A DNA stretch of 64,000 bases from an uncultured Collinsella sp. GTDB lineage: Bacteria > Actinomycetota > Coriobacteriia > Coriobacteriales > Coriobacteriaceae. A program made the translations under genes and the position numbers. Each line of letters begins with the position of its first letter. Position 1 is the first letter of the stretch. Location of the stretch: the NCBI GenBank assembly GCA_958403385.1, contig CATXXC010000004.1, positions 1-64,000 on the forward strand, in the 5' to 3' direction. A model generated the notes under the pieces. That model saw only the letters and a list, made by a program, of their open reading frames with translations, ran no database searches and was not told the origin of the DNA. Below are positions 60,870 through 64,000 of this stretch, piece after piece.

Positions 60870-61778
60870 TTACTTGCGCATCAATCCGCCGCGCTCGTCG
60901 ATGGCATCCCAGAAGGCATCGGCAAAGCGGGGGTCGCTTGCGGCCATGAGGGCGTTGGTGGCCATCCAGCCAGAGGGAGTGCCGGTGTCGTAGCCCGACA
61001 GCGGGTCAATGACGACGGCATACATGGCCTCGCGGTCGAGCGAACGGGCCATGGCGTCGGTGAGCTGGATCTCGCCGCCCTTGCCGGCCTGCTGATCTGC
61101 CAGCAGGTCCATGACCAGCGGGCTCAGCAGGTAGCGACCGACGATGTACAGATTGGACGGAGCCGCCTCGGGAGCGGGCTTCTCGACCAGACCGCCGATG
61201 CGCCAGACAGCGCCCGGCTCTGCATCGGCAACGTCCTCGGCACCCTCGAGCGAACCGACGCGCTCACCGGCGATAACGCCGTAGCGGCTGACTTCCTCGG
61301 GCGAGCAAGCAGCGACGGCGATAACCGAAGCGCCACCGTGCTCCTTGGAAACGGCGAGCATCTTGTCGCAGATGTCGCGGTTAGGCACAACGTAGTCGCC
61401 CAGAAGAACCAGGAAGTTCTCCCCTGCCACGGCGTCGGCAGCAGAGCGAATAGCATGGCCGAGGCCCTTGGGCTCGTACTGATAGCGGAAGTCGACCGGC
61501 ATACCGCCAGCGTGGGCGACGGCATCGGCATAGGCGTTCTTGCCGCGCTCGCGCAGCAGGTTCTCGAGCGAGCGATCGGGCTGGAAGTAGTTCAGTAGCT
61601 CGGGCTTACCGGGAGAAGTAACGATGATGGCGTCGTCGACTTCCTCGGGGTCGAGCGCCTCCTCGACGACGTACTGAATGACGGGCTTGTCGAGCACCGG
61701 CAGCATCTCTTTGGGCGTGCACTTGGTGCCAGGCAGAAAACGCGTGCCAAGACCGGCGGCGGGGATGATTGCCTTCAT
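60870..61778 (-). CDS. galU: UTP-glucose-1-phosphate uridylyltransferase
   Basis: 302-residue nucleotidyltransferase making UDP-glucose from UTP and glucose-1-phosphate, for envelope polysaccharides. It begins MKAIIPAAGLGTRFLPGTK, with the nucleotide-binding GxGTR loop, and has KEMLPVLDKPVIQYVVEEA and LGHAIRSAADAV. AAAGGATC precedes the ATG at 61778; the longer frame upstream is unsupported. It sits between rplL and rpoB with its own promoter and terminator. Confidence 0.93.
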   Translation of the reverse strand: MKAIIPAAGLGTRFLPGTKCTPKEMLPVLDKPVIQYVVEEALDPEEVDDAIIVTSPGKPELLNYFQPDRSLENLLRERGKNAYADAVAHAGGMPVDFRYQYEPKGLGHAIRSAADAVAGENFLVLLGDYVVPNRDICDKMLAVSKEHGGASVIAVAACSPEEVSRYGVIAGERVGSLEGAEDVADAEPGAVWRIGGLVEKPAPEAAPSNLYIVGRYLLSPLVMDLLADQQAGKGGEIQLTDAMARSLDREAMYAVVIDPLSGYDTGTPSGWMATNALMAASDPRFADAFWDAIDERGGLMRK

Positions 61779-61874
61779 GTTATTCAAAGATCCTTTCGCA
61801 GGCGCAAAAGCGCCCCATGCGTGCGGCACACAGCCGCAGACCAAATTGCGATACCTAAGCATCTTACCGCTGGA

Positions 61875-61902
61875 ACTATATGTCGCTACAAGGCAGAGAC
61901 AA
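61875..61902 (-). promoter_or_regulatory. galU promoter candidate
   Basis: TTGTCT (61897-61902) and TATAGT (61875-61880) are 16 bp apart on the minus strand. The rest of the 314-bp gap is A/T-rich and holds the rplL terminator. Confidence 0.5.
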
Positions 61903-62031
61903 TTCTTCAGCAGGTCAACGCAAATTATTGCTCGAATGGTGCAATTTTATTGCCCAACGGCAGGGTGCCCGATACGACGCAAATCACAGAACATGGCAGT
62001 TTGAGCTACCGATGTCGAGGGACCGAAAAAC

Positions 62032-62066
62032 AAAAAAGACGGGGCTCGCAATGCGAACCCCGTCTG
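62032..62066 (-). terminator. rplL terminator
   Basis: AGACGGGG-TCGCA pairs with its complement and is followed on the minus strand by TTTTTTGTTTTTC. It lies about 27 bp past the rplL stop, cutting rplJL off from galU and rpoBC. Confidence 0.85.
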
Positions 62067-62092
62067 CAAAGAAATCTGGCGAGAAAGCCTGA

Positions 62093-62470
62093 TTACTTGA
62101 GGGTGACAGCAGCGCCAGCAGCCTCGAGCTTCTCCTTGGCAGCCTCGGCGTCCTCCTTCTTGGCACCCTCGAGAACAGCCTTGGGAGCGCCCTCGACGAC
62201 CTCCTTGGCCTCCTTCAGGCCAAGGTTGGTGAGCTCACGGACGGCCTTGATGACCTGGATCTTGTTGTCGCCGAAGCCCTCGAGCACGACGTCAAACTCG
62301 GTCTTCTCCTCGGCCTCAGCAGCGCCAGCAGCGGGAGCGGCGACAACAGCGGCAGGAGCAGCGGCGGAAACGCCGAAGGTGTCCTCGATAGCCTTGACGA
62401 GCTCGGAAGCCTCGAGAAGGGTCATTTCCTTAAGAGCATCGATGATCTCATCGGTGGTAAGCTTAGCCAT
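62093..62470 (-). CDS. rplL: Large ribosomal subunit protein L7/L12
   Basis: 125-residue stalk protein that recruits translation GTPases. The N-terminal dimer region is TTDEIIDALKEMTLLEASEL, followed by an alanine-rich hinge and the globular C-terminal domain (FDVVLEGFGDNKIQVIKAVR, GLKEAKEVVE). The ATG at 62470 has GAAAGGAC upstream. It follows rplJ by 102 bp. Confidence 0.97.
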   Translation of the reverse strand: MAKLTTDEIIDALKEMTLLEASELVKAIEDTFGVSAAAPAAVVAAPAAGAAEAEEKTEFDVVLEGFGDNKIQVIKAVRELTNLGLKEAKEVVEGAPKAVLEGAKKEDAEAAKEKLEAAGAAVTLK

Positions 62471-62572
62471 TTCTAAGTCCTTTCGGTTTCCGTGCGGATG
62501 CACGGAGATCAGTTAAAACACGACGCGAATGCGCCAGGGGTGCGGCGTTGCCGCCGCGGGTGAAAACAGCAA

Positions 62573-63094
62573 CTAGGCTGCCTTCTGCTCGGAGACCTGC
62601 TGGATCGAACGAGCGAGACCAGAGGAAACGCCGTTGACGCAGACAGCGATGTCGCGAGCGAAACCGGAGATGAGACCGGCGATCTGGCCGAGAAGCTGAT
62701 CCTTGGTGGGCAGCTCGGCGATAGCCTTAACATCATCAGCGGAAACGGCCTTGCCGTCGGAGATACCGCCCTTGATCTCAAGGACGCCCTTGGACTTAGC
62801 GGAGAAGTCCTTAAGGGCCTTAGCGGCCTCGACCGGCTCGGACTCGTAGAACACATAAGCGACGGGGCCGGCGAGGATCTCGTCGAGCTCGGGCTGCTCC
62901 TGGTTCTTGAGAGCGATCTTGACCAGGTTGTTCTTGTAGACCTTCATCTCGGCGCCGCACTCGCGAAGCTGATGACGCAGCTCCTGAGCCTGCTTAACCG
63001 TCAGACCGTTGTAGTTGACGACGAACAGACCGGCGTTCTCGGCGATACGGGACTCGATCTCTGCAACCTTGTCGATTTTGTACTGCTGGGGCAT
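62573..63094 (-). CDS. rplJ: Large ribosomal subunit protein L10
   Basis: 173-residue base of the L7/L12 stalk. It shows FVVNYNGLTVKQAQELRHQL and MKVYKNNLVKIAL, and a C-terminal helix for L12 dimers. GAGGAGG precedes the ATG. L10 commonly represses its own operon through a leader RNA, and one is visible here. Confidence 0.96.
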   Translation of the reverse strand: MPQQYKIDKVAEIESRIAENAGLFVVNYNGLTVKQAQELRHQLRECGAEMKVYKNNLVKIALKNQEQPELDEILAGPVAYVFYESEPVEAAKALKDFSAKSKGVLEIKGGISDGKAVSADDVKAIAELPTKDQLLGQIAGLISGFARDIAVCVNGVSSGLARSIQQVSEQKAA

Positions 63095-63109
63095 GAATTA
63101 CACCTCCTC

Positions 63110-63310
63110 GAATTCTTTCCGGGCACGGTCCGCCACAAGGACGTGACGGGGGCATGTCCAAAAAGAAAGCCCCCGCGCTGCATGAGCGACGGGGGCGAGA
63201 AGACATATCTACTCGACCACCTCGGCTGGCGGGAAGTCCCATTAAGCTCGCGGGTAAGACCCGTTTGCGCCGGCTGTCTCTGGCAGCGGATTCGTGCGTG
63301 AACCGAAAGT
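63110..63310 (-). ncRNA. L10 leader RNA of the rplJL operon
   Basis: The transcript between the promoter at 63311 and rplJ contains the L10-leader-like GAGGTGGTCGAGTAGATATG segment and then a terminator-like hairpin. L10 binding such leaders is well known in bacteria. The assignment is by position and remembered pattern, not by a covariance search. Confidence 0.65.
63158..63196 (-). terminator. Attenuator hairpin in the rplJ leader
   Basis: GCCCCCG (63190-63196) pairs with CGGGGGC (63169-63175) and is followed by TTTCTTTTT. A second GCCCCCG downstream (about 63147-63153) could pair instead with the same CGGGGGC, giving an alternative fold. Confidence 0.65.
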
Positions 63311-63339
63311 ATTATGGCGGGGACCCCGGCGTCGGTCAA
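63311..63339 (-). promoter_or_regulatory. rplJ promoter
   Basis: TTGACC (63334-63339) and CATAAT (63311-63316) are 17 bp apart on the minus strand. The -35 lies inside the outer arm of foldback element B. Confidence 0.75.
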
Positions 63340-63546
63340 CGGAAAACCGGGCTGCACACAATTCCACCATCCGGCCGCGCCGCCGAAGGCCAGGCGCAAG
63401 GTTTTCGCTCGGTCAGGTCCTGGGCTCGCACGAAGAGCACATTAAGTGCTCTTCGGCTCGTGCGGAATCTACGAAAACCTTGCGCCTGGCCTTCGGCGGC
63501 GCGGCCTGCGGTGACTTTGGGGCAGCCCGGTTTCCCGTTGGCCGAC
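63331..63546. repeat. Foldback element B (216 bp, two-level arms)
   Basis: Inner arms 63373-63407 and 63472-63506 are perfect complements over 35 bp. Outer arms 63331-63355 and 63522-63546 match at 23 of 25. The 64-bp centre holds GAAGAGCAC/GTGCTCTTC around ATTAA, flanked by CTCGCACG and CGGCTCGTGCGGAA as in element A. It fills most of the 505-bp gap between rplJ and the aminotransferase. Confidence 0.9.
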
Positions 63547-63599
63547 GCCCCCACTCATAAGCCTTAAGTCGGTGGGCTGATGTGTTGCATCCCTGAGGG

Positions 63600-64000
63600 C
63601 TACAAGGTTGAAATGAAGGTGGACAGGCGGCGGAGGCCTTCGTCCAGGTTTTCGTCGGAGACGCAGTAGCTTAGGCGGATGTGGCCTTCGGTTCCGAAAC
63701 AGTCGCCCGGGACTAGGGCTACGTTTGCCTCTTTGATGGCTTTGATGCAGAAGTCTTCGCTGGTTAGGCCGAACTTTTTGATGCTCGGGAAAGTGTAGAA
63801 GGCTCCTGCGGGCTCTACTACGTCGAGGCCCATGACGTCTAAGGCTGCGAGTACGCGTTCGCGACGGGCTCGGTAGACTTCGAGCATGGGAGTTGGGTCG
63901 ACGGTGAGGGCTCGGGCTGCGGCGTCCATTTCGAAGGAGACGGCGCTCGATACTAAGTATTGGTGGGCCTTTGCGATCTCGGCGATGACGGGGGCTGCGG
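63600..64000 (-). CDS. Pyridoxal-phosphate aminotransferase class I/II (3' end)
   Basis: The last 133 codons of an aspartate aminotransferase-like enzyme; the gene continues past the right edge. The frame is open to the edge (AEIAKAHQYLVSSAVSFEMD), so the internal ATG at 63929 is not the start. The C-terminal small domain shows VVEPAGAFYTFPSIKKFG and the carboxylate-binding arginine in GHIRLSYCVSDENL. The lysine bearing the cofactor lies outside the window, so the substrate class is not settled. Confidence 0.88.
   Translation of the reverse strand, partial: AAPVIAEIAKAHQYLVSSAVSFEMDAAARALTVDPTPMLEVYRARRERVLAALDVMGLDVVEPAGAFYTFPSIKKFGLTSEDFCIKAIKEANVALVPGDCFGTEGHIRLSYCVSDENLDEGLRRLSTFISTL

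Overview
The window looks like chromosome from a high-GC anaerobic gut actinobacterium of class Coriobacteriia, most likely Collinsella or a close relative. This is inferred from the protein sequences, the fused AccD-AccA and FabK-type fatty acid synthesis, the gene order, and the family character of the genes; no database search was run. Nearly all housekeeping genes lie on the minus strand.

Layout. 1-4051: a type I restriction locus (hsdR, a half-size hsdS, and the start of an hsdS-associated tyrosine recombinase cut by the window edge). 4263-10200: accessory DNA with a DEDDh exonuclease, an IS110/IS1111-type insertion sequence with 17-bp inverted repeats, and two ATPases with C-terminal nuclease-like domains. 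Each ATPase gene is preceded by its own repeat system: five exact 23-bp-period iterons for one, a 25-bp-arm perfect palindrome for the other. 10251-21137: a purine/selenium-linked molybdenum hydroxylase cluster (XdhD-like enzyme, four-cluster ferredoxin, YgfK, SsnA, NCS2 permease), a divergent YheO-type regulator, and RidA. 21516-26890: U32 peptidase-family protein, RluA-type pseudouridine synthase, three tandem 57-bp palindromic repeats, and a DeoR regulator with an oxidoreductase.

27221-33008: S10-type ribosomal operon from rplC to rplX, without rpsJ upstream and ending in a terminator after rplX. 33307-36494: histidine phosphatase, cation efflux protein and a lone PTS EIIC. 36535-45708: a complete fatty acid initiation/elongation operon in transcription order fabH, acpP, fabK, fabD, fabG, fabF, accB, fabZ, accC, accDA. 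It diverges from birA across a control region holding two copies of an 18-bp operator-like repeat. 46777-50189: rpsL, rpsG, fusA, rpsJ, with no tuf. 50742-52287: an ECF sigma factor and a membrane-anchored partner. 52606-63094: rplJ, rplL, then galU, then rpoB and rpoC. 63600-64000: the end of an aminotransferase gene.

The most unusual signals are non-coding. Two long foldback elements (50396-50534 and 63331-63546) share a conserved hairpin core but have unrelated, nearly perfect self-complementary arms; a third nested palindrome surrounds the rpoC terminator. Other signals are the iterons, the 57-bp tandem palindromes, two dispersed intergenic repeat families, and a 26-bp block shared by the rplC and rplB upstream regions.
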